From positions 5,500,001-5,564,000 of the forward strand of contig NC_015914.1 in assembly GCF_000222485.1 (NCBI RefSeq): a stretch of 64,000 nucleotides of DNA, in the 5' to 3' direction. The translations under genes were made by a program, and so were the position numbers. Below the pieces are notes generated by a model. It was given only the letters and a program-made list of their open reading frames with translations, did no database searches and was not told where the DNA came from. This document shows positions 8,953-18,500 of the stretch, in pieces (the first letter of the stretch is position 1; every line of letters begins with the position of its first letter). The stretch comes from Cyclobacterium marinum DSM 745 (GTDB lineage Bacteria; Bacteroidota; Bacteroidia; Cytophagales; Cyclobacteriaceae).

Positions 8953-10322
8953 CACAATGTTATAGTTTGATTGAGTTTGGGCAGTTGTGAAGGCCATCCT
9001 TTCTTGTCTTTAAGGGCTCTTGACAAAGCCTCTGCCTGCTCCGTTTCTCCGTGAATGATAAATACCCTATCTGGCTTTTCTTTTATTTCTGAAAGCCAAT
9101 CTATAAGGTCATTTTGATCTCCATGAGCACTAAGCCCCTCAATCTGTTCAATATGCATTTTGAATGGTAGCCATTTGCCATACACTTTGATTTCTTTTGC
9201 ACCTTCCAACAACTTTCTTCCTCTGGTCCCTTCGGCCTGATAACCAACAAAAAGTAAGGTATCCTTGTCATTGCCAGATCTGGTTTCCATATAATTTAGA
9301 ATTCTACCGCCAGTCATCATGCCGCTTCCAGCTATTACTATCTTGGATTTATTGTCTTCTCGCAGAGCCAACGTTACTCTATAGTTACTGACTACCTCAA
9401 AGTGGGAACACATCTCATCACATTCATCAGGTTTAAGTTTGTGCCAATCTCGAGAAGAATGAAAGAGATCAAGCACATTGGCACCCATGGGGCTGTCCAT
9501 AACCATAGGTATTTTCGGAATCCTTTTTTCTTTCAAAAGCCTCCATATCATCAGCATCATTAGTTGAGTACGCTCTACTGCAAAACTAGGTATAAATAGG
9601 CTGCCTCCACGATTAACAGTTTCGGTAATGATGCGTTCTAACGCTGGAATAATCGTTTCTTCTTCGGGATGAATTCTACCTCCATAGGTTGATTCAATTA
9701 AAAGCACCGTTGCTTTTTTAGGTTTTTTTGGAGGGTATAGTAATAAATCAATTTTCCGTCCGATATCTCCAGAAAACACAACTCTTTTGTGGTTAGTTTC
9801 AACCTCAATAAAAGTTGACCCTATAATGTGTCCATTGTATTGCCACCTCACCTTAAAATCGTTTTCGATAACATGCCAGCCACCCTCTGTAACAGGGGTG
9901 AAAAGATTGATTGTATTTTCAACATCCTTTAGGTCATAGAAGGCCTCTGCGGGGCTATGTTTGCTATAATTCTCCTTGTTAGCCCGAGAAGCCTCTTCTT
10001 CTTGAATTTTAGCACTGTCTTTTAATATTATTTCAGCGATGTTTAAAGTTGGCGCACTTCCATATATTCGACCTTTGAAGCCTAATTTAACCAAACGCGC
10101 AAGGTAACCCGTATGATCTAGATGTCCATGGGTGAGTACTACAGCATCTATAGTAGCTGGATCATACTCTGGTTGTTCCCAATTGAGGAGGCGTAATTCT
10201 TTTAATCCCTGGAAAAGGCCACAATCAACCATCAGCTTTTTGCTACCCGTTTCGAGCAAATATTTGGAGCCGGTAACAGTTCCGGTCGCTCCTAAAAATT
10301 TTATTGTCATTTTGTCTTTCAT
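8952..10322 (-). CDS. Beta-CASP metallo-beta-lactamase nuclease (RNA-specificity type)
   Basis: This 456-aa cytosolic protein begins with a metallo-beta-lactamase fold: the metal motif THGHLDH is at 64-70 and SGDIGRK lies further on. It continues into a beta-CASP insertion with a DSPMGANV-type segment and IVIAGSGMMTGGRI, and closes with an RNA-metabolising MBL tail (HIEQIEGLSAHGDQNDL and VFIIHGE). This is the CPSF-73/YSH1-like group, which includes RNA endo- and exonucleases. The signature and length make RNA cleavage the best guess, but DNA cannot be excluded. It is 21 bp after the ATP-cone gene and is translationally coupled to the AMP phosphorylase. Two ATGs (10322 and 10310) are possible starts. 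Confidence 0.88.
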   Translation of the reverse strand: MKDKMTIKFLGATGTVTGSKYLLETGSKKLMVDCGLFQGLKELRLLNWEQPEYDPATIDAVVLTHGHLDHTGYLARLVKLGFKGRIYGSAPTLNIAEIILKDSAKIQEEEASRANKENYSKHSPAEAFYDLKDVENTINLFTPVTEGGWHVIENDFKVRWQYNGHIIGSTFIEVETNHKRVVFSGDIGRKIDLLLYPPKKPKKATVLLIESTYGGRIHPEEETIIPALERIITETVNRGGSLFIPSFAVERTQLMMLMIWRLLKEKRIPKIPMVMDSPMGANVLDLFHSSRDWHKLKPDECDEMCSHFEVVSNYRVTLALREDNKSKIVIAGSGMMTGGRILNYMETRSGNDKDTLLFVGYQAEGTRGRKLLEGAKEIKVYGKWLPFKMHIEQIEGLSAHGDQNDLIDWLSEIKEKPDRVFIIHGETEQAEALSRALKDKKGWPSQLPKLNQTITL

Positions 10323-10343
10323 CTTTTAGGTTCAAGTCAGACG

Positions 10344-11198
10344 TTATGATTCAGATCTCAAAGAGCAAATTTCTTTCCCTTCTTTTATTACACTTTTGAT
10401 ACGCCGTTTTGAAATACCTATTTCTTCGAGCAAATCAGCTCTATCACAGAGGTCTTTACAAAGCACTACCATCTTATCAATCAGTTTTTGCTTCTCAACC
10501 TTTGTGAGACTTGTAAGGCAAGTAACAGGGTGCAAACCATATAAATTGATCCTATCAATTAAACTTTCTTTTTTGGGATAATCCCAGCTTATAAGTACCA
10601 AACCAGAACATTCACCATACTGAATGGCATCTTTGGTAAATCGAGTATTGGTTACTACCCAGCCCTGATGAAACTTTTTTGAATGTTCTGTACGTTTCTC
10701 CCATTGCTTTTTCACATCCTCAAACCGAGATTTGATATAGAGTGGTATTTTCACGTTGCATTTGTAACCCTGCCGATTATGAAACTTGCACTCCACCATA
10801 AAATGCTTATCATCTTTTTCTGCTTCCACATCTATTTCGTGAGACACACAATGGCCCAGAATGATTACTCCGACTTTAGTGCGGTATCCCTGGTGTTTGA
10901 GAATTGCACCTACAAACTTTTCAAAGGGATAACCTGAAGGCCCCAGTTCTAAAATGGCTTGTTTAATTTTATACCTTCCCGCTATAGGTTTTGAGTGCTT
11001 TCGCAGTAATGAATATGCCTCGTTATAGATTTTCTTTGTCGACATACCATCAAAGAGTTGCCCTTTTATCTTGACAACGATTTTGTCTATCATATCCAAA
11101 CTAGCTCCAGCTCTTTCAAGAGATTGCTGGAGTTTTATTACAGAAAAAGGTGCTTCTTCTCCTGAGGCTTTGGTTATAAAAACGATCTTCTCTGACAT
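10344..11198 (-). CDS. ATP-cone domain fused to restriction-endonuclease-like domain
   Basis: Residues 1-88 match an ATP-cone, the nucleotide-sensing module of ribonucleotide reductases and NrdR. Residues of about 92-210 look like a PD-(D/E)XK nuclease of the Mrr/type IV kind: Asp123 in EIDV, then the VECK motif with Glu136 and Lys138, and a later WVVTNTRFTKDA strand. The C-terminal 60 residues are helical. A nucleotide-gated DNA or RNA endonuclease is the natural reading, but no experimental role is known to me. It is the first gene of the unit with the beta-CASP nuclease, AMP phosphorylase and PRPP synthetase. A TGTATGA-type motif lies 63 bp upstream of its start. Confidence 0.82.
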   Translation of the reverse strand: MSEKIVFITKASGEEAPFSVIKLQQSLERAGASLDMIDKIVVKIKGQLFDGMSTKKIYNEAYSLLRKHSKPIAGRYKIKQAILELGPSGYPFEKFVGAILKHQGYRTKVGVIILGHCVSHEIDVEAEKDDKHFMVECKFHNRQGYKCNVKIPLYIKSRFEDVKKQWEKRTEHSKKFHQGWVVTNTRFTKDAIQYGECSGLVLISWDYPKKESLIDRINLYGLHPVTCLTSLTKVEKQKLIDKMVVLCKDLCDRADLLEEIGISKRRIKSVIKEGKEICSLRSES

Positions 11199-11747
11199 TC
11201 AAATTACTTTATGATCCAATGTTAAAGTTAGAATTTTAACCTAGGAGTTATTTATGATATCCCACTTTCAATGTATGAAATCCTGTTATTCTAAACCTGC
11301 CCTTTTCTTATGGAGGAAAATTTAATGTTGGCTTAGCCTGGCCCCGATGTATGGAAAATCTATTTCCTTTCGTGATGGAGTCAATTATAAATCTGGCAAC
11401 CCCTTATCACATGGATTATCCAGTCCTGACTTTTTCAGGAAGTGTTGCAATCTCCAAACAGCAACGATTGGGTATTTTATAGTGATTGCACCACGTAATA
11501 GCTTGTCTATTGCCTATTTCAGCTATAGAAATGAATTCACCATCGAAGCACCATTGTCAGGCATACCTTGTTTTGATGTATACCCCTGGCGTAAGTTACA
11601 AGCTTGCAATGTGCAAATAGGGACGTCAAATCAAAAACAACTCCTTTTTTTAGCGAAGTGATCATTATAAAAACACCAGGGTTTTACTCTAGTTATAATC
11701 TTGTTCTATAAGTAAAACAATGCATAAAATGAATCATTAATCATTTT
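11199..11747. other. 549-bp intergenic region before the ATP-cone operon
   Basis: No gene can be supported here. A 104-codon plus-strand open frame (11347-11661) has no recognisable domain, an odd composition and no partner gene, so I do not call it. The region must hold the promoter of the minus-strand unit starting at 11198. It contains the candidate operator at 11261-11287. Confidence 0.5.
11261..11287 (-). promoter_or_regulatory. Candidate operator, TGTATGA-type motif, upstream of ATP-cone operon
   Basis: On the plus strand this reads ACTTTCAATGTATGAAATCC. It shares ACTTT, ATGTATGA and the following A/T-rich bases with the near-identical sites at 42828-42859 and 44311-44342, with a one-base spacing difference. 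Its near edge is 63 bp upstream of the gene start, a plausible activator position. A match this short could be chance. Confidence 0.4.
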
Positions 11748-14192
11748 CTAAAACGAAATTTTCACTTGTGATTTTTTTCTAAACGTCAATGGAATCAACA
11801 TTTTAATACTGAAATTTCTACCCATATTAAATACTCCCGTTCTACCGGTTGCTTCGTTTTGCGGAGCATATTTTAACCTGCTCAAATGACTTTGATAAGC
11901 CACATCCAAAATGTTATTTACAGTCAAAGAAATCGAGAATAGTTTGTTTTCATTTTTACTTAGGATATTAGCTCCAATTCCTGCTCCCAATAATGTATAT
12001 CCTTGTGTTGGTGTTTCAGTATTAAAAGCAAACAAAACTTCAGCTTGCTTAAAAGTATGTTCGGCATCAAATCTCATATATAAATTTCGAAAACGTGAAC
12101 CTAATTTTTTGAAATTTGCTCTCAATTCTGATTGTATTTTGGGAGCTGGCATAAAAGGTAAATATTTTGAGCTATCAGACTGGTTGAGCTGCTCCCCTCT
12201 GACAAAAGAAAAAGAATTTTTAAAGTGTAGCCAATCAAGTGGGTGGGGGTGAATATCAATTTCAAATTCACCCCCGTAAAGATTGGCATTTCCCTGAACA
12301 AATTGAAAAGTTGGTGCAGGGTCTGATACGTTAATGATGCTATCACCACCACCAACACTATTGAGTTTTTGCAGAAAGATGTAATTTTGAATAGCGTTAT
12401 TAAATACAGCCAACTCTAAGGAGACATGCTTGCTACTGTATTGTAAACCTGCATCTATTTGAAGGCTTGTTTCGGGTTTTAATTGAGTATTGCCGAGTTC
12501 ATAACGAAAAGTTCCTTCATGAAGACCATTTGACCCCAATTCTGCTATATTAGGAGATCTGAAACCTCTTGAACCATTCAATTTTACAAGGAATTTTTCA
12601 GTTAATCGATAACTTCCACCAACACTTCCTGAAACGTTCGAATAGGTTGTCTTGAAGTCTCCGAATTTTACGCTTGATATCGCATCCGAAGCATTGGTTG
12701 GTTCATCATTGGCATCCAAATATAATGCCAGGGAACTAATGTTCCTAAAATCATACCGAAAACCACCGCTTAAGTGAAACTTGTTAAATGATTTTTGGGT
12801 CAAGGCAAAAACACCTACATCAAATAAATTATATTCAGGTATTAGAAATTCCTCTCCTTTGTTGTAGCTGCTTTGCTGCATACCATTAATACCTAAAGAA
12901 GTCTGCCATTCTTTAAATTCTGGCAGAAGATATTTTATATCATAGTTGAAGGTGTTCAGTAAAAAGAACAAATCCGTTGCTTGTTCGTCCAAAGGATCTG
13001 CAAATTCTTTACGGCTATTTTGCTGAAAGGCAAAGTTTAAAGAAAGGGACGTGTTCTTAAAAAATACTTTACTGGTTGAGGCTACTTTGAAATGGTTAAT
13101 CCCCTGTCTCGGAATATCTATTCCATACCCACGTAAATCATTTTTAGTTACACTTTTCTCTTCAACAGTGGTTCCGTTTACAACAGACAATTTTATGAAA
13201 TTCCCCAAACTATCTCTTTCTCCCTCTATCAAACCTAAAGCTTGATTAAAATTACTGAAATGCAATTGCGAGTACCCCCATTTCTTGTTTATACCAACGA
13301 TTCCATTAAAATTCAGCTCTTTGAATCCCGAATTGTAAACTTTCCCGTCATAGGCGTTTTCATAATTTCCCGCTGTTTTGCTGCTAAGCCTTGCCAGCCA
13401 ATTAATTCCGTTTATGTTTCCTGCATTCATGGCAGAATAGCCGATTAGATTGTTGTTTGTTTGGTAGTTTGTCATTAAGTTTCCTATAATTTTCCCTTCT
13501 TCTACAGGTTTGGGGGCAAGGAAATGAATTACTCCCGCCATTGCGTCAGAACCATACATTAAACTTCCAGGACCTTTTATAATTTCGACACGGTCAACAG
13601 AATATTCATCAATTTCAATTCCATGCTCATCTCCCCATTGTTGTCCCTCTTGCCTAATGTTGTTATTCAATACAACTACTCGGTTATACCCCAATCCTCT
13701 AATAACTGGTTTTGAGATTGCTCCACCTGTTGTTATCTGTGAAATCCCCGGTTGTGTCGAAATGGCATCAATAATATTGGTTGATGTAGATTGCTGGCTT
13801 GATAGTTTATCTATAACAATAGTTGGTATAGGGTTCAATTTTCTTTCTGTTGAGGCGGAAGTTCCTGTAATAACTATTTCAGAAATTTCGGTTATTGATG
13901 GAGCGAGTTCAATATTCAATGTTGTTTCCCCTTGAATGGCGGTTTTTACAGCCTGGTTAGCATAGCCTAAATATCCTATTTCGATCAGGAACAAGCCTTG
14001 CGGTAAGTTTTTGATTTCAAATAAACCTTCTGTATTTGTAGTTGTGCCTTTTTGAAGGTCGGCTATGTAAATATGCACACCAACTAAAGGGCCGTTTGTT
14101 TCTTTATCGGTTATTTTTCCTGATAAATTATTCTGTGCATAGACCTGCAATCCCGTAAATATGGTTAGCAGTATCATTATTAACGATTTCAT
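11748..14192 (-). CDS. TonB-dependent outer-membrane receptor with carboxypeptidase-regulatory domain
   Basis: This 814-aa outer-membrane receptor should import a metal complex or similar ligand using TonB energy. It has a signal peptide ending near VYA (residues 1-19), a CarboxypepD-regulatory-like Ig domain (about 22-100, NNLSGKITDKETNGPLVGV), a plug domain (about 110-225, with KPVIRGLGYNRVVVL and VEIIKGPGSLMYGSDAMAG) and a C-terminal barrel ending in KSQVKISF. The plug resembles heme/zinc/copper receptor types. The His-rich exported protein 108 bp upstream supports a metal substrate, but which metal cannot be read. Confidence 0.9.
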   Translation of the reverse strand: MKSLIMILLTIFTGLQVYAQNNLSGKITDKETNGPLVGVHIYIADLQKGTTTNTEGLFEIKNLPQGLFLIEIGYLGYANQAVKTAIQGETTLNIELAPSITEISEIVITGTSASTERKLNPIPTIVIDKLSSQQSTSTNIIDAISTQPGISQITTGGAISKPVIRGLGYNRVVVLNNNIRQEGQQWGDEHGIEIDEYSVDRVEIIKGPGSLMYGSDAMAGVIHFLAPKPVEEGKIIGNLMTNYQTNNNLIGYSAMNAGNINGINWLARLSSKTAGNYENAYDGKVYNSGFKELNFNGIVGINKKWGYSQLHFSNFNQALGLIEGERDSLGNFIKLSVVNGTTVEEKSVTKNDLRGYGIDIPRQGINHFKVASTSKVFFKNTSLSLNFAFQQNSRKEFADPLDEQATDLFFLLNTFNYDIKYLLPEFKEWQTSLGINGMQQSSYNKGEEFLIPEYNLFDVGVFALTQKSFNKFHLSGGFRYDFRNISSLALYLDANDEPTNASDAISSVKFGDFKTTYSNVSGSVGGSYRLTEKFLVKLNGSRGFRSPNIAELGSNGLHEGTFRYELGNTQLKPETSLQIDAGLQYSSKHVSLELAVFNNAIQNYIFLQKLNSVGGGDSIINVSDPAPTFQFVQGNANLYGGEFEIDIHPHPLDWLHFKNSFSFVRGEQLNQSDSSKYLPFMPAPKIQSELRANFKKLGSRFRNLYMRFDAEHTFKQAEVLFAFNTETPTQGYTLLGAGIGANILSKNENKLFSISLTVNNILDVAYQSHLSRLKYAPQNEATGRTGVFNMGRNFSIKMLIPLTFRKKSQVKISF

Positions 14193-14300
14193 TTTATGTA
14201 AATTTTAATGCTTAATAAATTGATTTTTGGCAACCACATTGACCTCAAATTCAGATGAGATGAAAAATTTAAAGGCACGTGTGGTTAATTGACAAGTCTA

Positions 14301-14696
14301 TTAAACAATAGAAGGTGGTCCTCTGCTGAAAATTACATTTGAAAAGGAATCAGTTATGAAAAAGGTTTTAAAAGGTGTTAGTGATTTTGAAAACAGATTT
14401 GCAGTGCCATTATCTTCCTTATTGGCAATATATTCATATCGATGGGAAGTAATGAATTTGCATAATTTACATTGATTTTGTTCTTCAATTAGGTGCGATT
14501 CATGCTCACAATGATGCTTTTCTTTTTCATCCGCATGATAAATACTGGAATGGCATGGGTCAATTTCATGCGCAGTACCCGTTAAGTTACAGTGTGTTTC
14601 CTCTTTGTGTTGGTGAAATAGATTTAAAGGGGTAACCGTTGCTGAGATACACAGCAATAATAGATAAGAAATCAGTTGATTTATTGAAGGGCTCAA
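14301..14696 (-). CDS. His/Cys-rich exported small protein upstream of TonB receptor
   Basis: This 131-aa protein has an N-terminal hydrophobic segment (about residues 7-24) suitable for export, then many His and Cys residues, including CxxC in QCKLCKF, and a short C-terminus SRGPPSIV. I cannot assign a family. Similar small His-rich proteins with an RGPP-like end are often found beside TonB-dependent receptor genes in Bacteroidota, which suggests a role in metal binding or sensing at the periplasm. It is 108 bp upstream of the receptor gene and on the same strand. Confidence 0.7.
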   Translation of the reverse strand: MSPSINQLISYLLLLCISATVTPLNLFHQHKEETHCNLTGTAHEIDPCHSSIYHADEKEKHHCEHESHLIEEQNQCKLCKFITSHRYEYIANKEDNGTANLFSKSLTPFKTFFITDSFSNVIFSRGPPSIV

Positions 14697-14824
14697 GTTG
14701 CAAATTTAAGTATCATTTTCATAAATGCAACAATGTTTCAATAATGATCCGGTGAACTTTGGCCCGGTATCGACCCAGAACCTCCGGCCCGTTTCTTAAT
14801 CTATTGTTTAATTGCGTAAGTTAA

Positions 14825-15543
14825 CTATAGATTTCGTAGCTGACTTCCTTTTACACTTCTCTTTTTCCAGACGAACGGGGCCCAGGCTCCGGCGATCAAA
14901 GCCACTTTCTCGAACCCTGTGTCGGGATCAAGCGAAAACGTCACGCCCGAACAGGCCATGTCGGAACGTACCATCAATTGCACGCCTACCGAGAGGGCCA
15001 CCTTGATATACTCTAAGCCGTTATCTGTACGGTATTTGATGGCCCTGTCCGTAAAAAGGGAGGCATAGCACCGGTGGCAGGCTTTTAATAGATTGTCAAT
15101 TCCGGTAACGTTCAAATAGGTTTCCTGCTGGCCCGCAAAACTGGCGTTGGGAAGATCCTCGGCCGTGGCACTGCTGCGTGCCGCAAAGGAAACGCCTTCT
15201 CCATATTTGCCGGTCAGATAATCATGACCTTCCTTTATTATTTCCTCCAATTCTTTGTGAAACGATCTGCTTAACATCAATTGCCTGCACTTTTCCCCTA
15301 CCTCCTGTAGATTAGAAAAATCGCTGGTATCAAGTGTGGAAAGCATGGTGCTCAATTGTTTCCTAAGTCATTGTGGTCGAGGAAATCCCAATAGGCCTCT
15401 GAGGTAAGGGCAAAACCATATGGCACGGCAATACCTTTATCTGACAAGTTTTGGTACATTTCGCCAAGGGAAGCATTTTTACCCCCTACCTGTGGGATGT
15501 CGTTGATCCCTATTTCATTAAAATATTTGATGTATGTTTTCAT
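14825..15543 (-). pseudogene. ppsA: Phosphoenolpyruvate synthase, N-terminal remnant with frameshift
   Basis: Two overlapping frames together encode the first ~240 residues of PEP synthase, which normally exceeds 780 aa. The upper part (15352-15543) has VGGKNASLGEM and ends at a TGA just after LDHNDL. The downstream frame (14825-15355) resumes with RKQLSTMLSTLDTSD and continues to SFAARSSATAEDLPNASFAGQ and MVRSDMACSGVTFSLDPDTG. Joining them needs one missing base near 15360. After GAW (about 14880) the sequence turns non-homologous and stops, so the swivelling-His and PEP/pyruvate domains are absent. This is a truncated, inactive gene next to nifJ, with which PEP synthase would have formed a pyruvate-handling pair. 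Confidence 0.85.
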
Positions 15544-15599
15544 TTTGTTTTATAATTAATAGGTGTTTTCTATCAAGATCTTTTTTTTATGAGACTTGA

Positions 15600-18500
15600 T
15601 CAAACCACCGGGCAAAATTTATTTGCCCCCCATCCCGACATATCTTCGTAGGTTTTCCAGCGTAAATTAATCAGTTCCTGTGCCCCGTCAAGCAGGCGTT
15701 CCGCCTCTTGAGGGTTGGTACGTGCCAAAATGCTATAGCGCAGTTCATTGTAAGCATAGTCCTTTAATTTTATAGTGGGCCTTGGGGAGTCAAGCACAAA
15801 CGGGTTTTTGCCCGCCTCCCTCAAAGTTGGGTTGTAGCGGATCAGGGGCCAATGCCCACAATCTACAGCCAGTTTTTGTTGGGTCATCCCTTTTCGCATA
15901 TCTATTCCATGGGCTATACATTGACTATAAGCCAATATTATCGATGGACCGGGATAAGCCTCTGCCTCTCGCATGGCGAGCAGAGTTTGTTGTGCGTTGG
16001 CACCCATGGCCACCTGCGCCACATAAACATTGCCATAGGAAATAGCCTGAAGAGCAAGGTCCTTTTTGCCAACTTTTTTCCCTCCTGCCGCAAATTTCGC
16101 TGTAGCTGCGGTCGGGGTAGCTTTAGACATTTGCCCTCCCGTATTGGAATATACTTCGGTATCCAGAACAAGTATGTTTACATTCCTACCTGTGGAAAGT
16201 ACATGATCCAGCCCCCCCGAGCCTATGTCATAGGCCCAGCCGTCACCGCCCACCGCCCACACACTTCGCCTGACGAGGTGGCCTGCCACCGACAGCAGCT
16301 TTTCAGCTTCGTCCCGATCCATTTGGGCCAATTTTTTCTTCAGTTTGGCTACCGCTTCCCTTTGCCTGCTTATTTCCGATTCGTAAAGCTGATCATTGTC
16401 AAGCAGGCTGCTTGTCAATTCTTCGCCTATCTCAGGGCTTAAATGCTGCAACAACCCCCTCGCCATGGCCAGATGGTTATCGGCCGCAATCCGCATGCCC
16501 AGGCCAAATTCGGCATTGTCCTCGAACAACGAGTTCGACCAGGCCGGCCCCCGGCCTTCTTTATTTACAGCCCAGGGCGTTGTAGGCTGGTTGCCTCCAT
16601 AAATAGAGGAGCACCCGGTAGCATTGGCCACAATGAGCTGCTCCCCAAACAACTGGGTAAGCACTTTGATATAGGGTGTTTCGCCACAGCCGGCACATGC
16701 TCCCGAAAACTCGAATAAAGGCTCAAGGAATTGCGCACCCCGTACCGAGGAGAAATCCATTTCTGCCCGGTTGTTTACGGGAAGGCTTTCAAAGAAACTA
16801 ATATTTTCTCTTTCCTTTTCCAGAACAGGTACCCTGGGCCTCAGGTTGATGGCCTTGATGTTTTCATCATCAGGGTCGGTAACCGGGCAGACTTCCACAC
16901 AGAGGTTGCAGCCGGTACAATCTTCCACATATACTTGCAGGGTATAGCGTGTCTCGGGAAATCCGCGTGCATTGATAGGCGCGGAAGGAAATTCCTCATG
17001 GGCCGGTTCCAGATAGGCCTCGTTATAGAATTTAGATCGTATAACGCTATGCGGGCATACAAAACTACAATTGCCACATTGAATACATAAATCTTTATCC
17101 CATTGGGCCACCATATCGGATAGATTGCGCTTTTCCCAACGGGTGGTCGCACTCGGATAGGTGCCATCAACAGGCAGTTGGCCAACAGTAAGTTCATCGC
17201 CGTCACCACGCATCATCATGGCGGTAACCTGCTGCACAAATTCAGGTGCTTCGGGCGGTACGGTCGGAGGGAGCGGAAGATGGCCCGAGGCTTTCGTTGG
17301 CACCTTTACCTCAAACAAATTATCCAGGGCCGCATCTACCACACGAAAATTCTGCTCGACTACGGCTTTTCCTTTTTTGGAGTAGGTCTTTTTTATTGAT
17401 TCTTTAATCCTGTCTATTGCTTCCTCCTTTGGCAGTACGCCCGAAAGTGCAAAAAAGCAAGCCTGCATAACAGTATTTATTTTCTCTCCCAGTCCGGCAG
17501 CCTTTGCCACAGCCGATCCGTCAATCACATAAAATTTTAGTCCCTTTTCTACGATCTGTTCCTGAACAGGGCGAGGAAGGCGGTCCCACACTTCGTCAAC
17601 ACTATAGGGGCTATTTAATAAAAAAGTGGCTCCCTGCGCCGCAAAACGGAGCATTTGGACTTTTTCGATATAGTTGAATTTATGGCTGGCAATAAAACTG
17701 GCTTCCCGAATAAGGTAAGGGGCGTTGACAGGCTCCTTGCCAAAGCGCAAATGGGAAACCGTCTGGGTCCCGGATTTTTTGGAATCGTACACAAAATAGC
17801 CCTGGGTATGTAGATCGGTTCCCTCCCCGATGATCTTAATACTATTTTTATTGACCCCCACTGTCCCGTCGGATCCCAGCCCAAAGAAGAGTGCGCTTAT
17901 GGTACCTTTGGGAATAATATCGAAAGCAGGATCATATTCTATACTGGTATAAAAGACATCGTCCTTGATGCCTATCGTAAAACCATTTTTGGGAAGAGGC
18001 TTTGTCAATTCATCAAAGACGCCTTTGGCCATAGCCGGGGTAAATTCTTTCGAAGAAAGCCCGTACCTCCCACCTACAATATTCGGAAAAGAAGTAATCT
18101 GCCCCAAGCGGTAAGCTTCCGCCAAAACCGTAACTACATCCTGGTAAAGGGGTTCCCCGGCAGCACCAGGTTCCTTTGTCCGGTCCAGTACCGCTATTTT
18201 TTTTACCGAAGGTGGGAGGGCCTCCAGAAAATGTTTTAGGGAAAAAGGACGGAAAAGCCTTACTTGCAGCACTCCTACTTTTTCCCCGGACAGGGTCATA
18301 GTTTTGACTGTTTCGCGGACCACTTCAGCACCGGAAGCCATGATTACGATCATCCTTTCGGCATCCATATCACCGTAGTATTCATATAGGGTATAATGCC
18401 GGCCGGTGAGCTTGCCAAAATCATCCATCTCTTTTTGAAAAATTCCCGGAATATCCGAATAGTAAGGATTAACAGTTTCCCTAGCCTGAAAGTACACATC

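Noticed and set aside
8953..8997. Upstream start for the AMP phosphorylase
   Set aside because: It would overlap the beta-CASP gene by 46 bp and adds residues not typical of the family; the TGATG start gives the usual length.
11347..11661. 104-codon plus-strand frame
   Set aside because: No domain, odd composition and no partner; not called as a gene.
14755..14795. T-arm-like sequence suggesting a tRNA fragment beside the ppsA remnant
   Set aside because: GGTATCGACC resembles a T-loop only loosely; no acceptor, D-arm or anticodon could be drawn.
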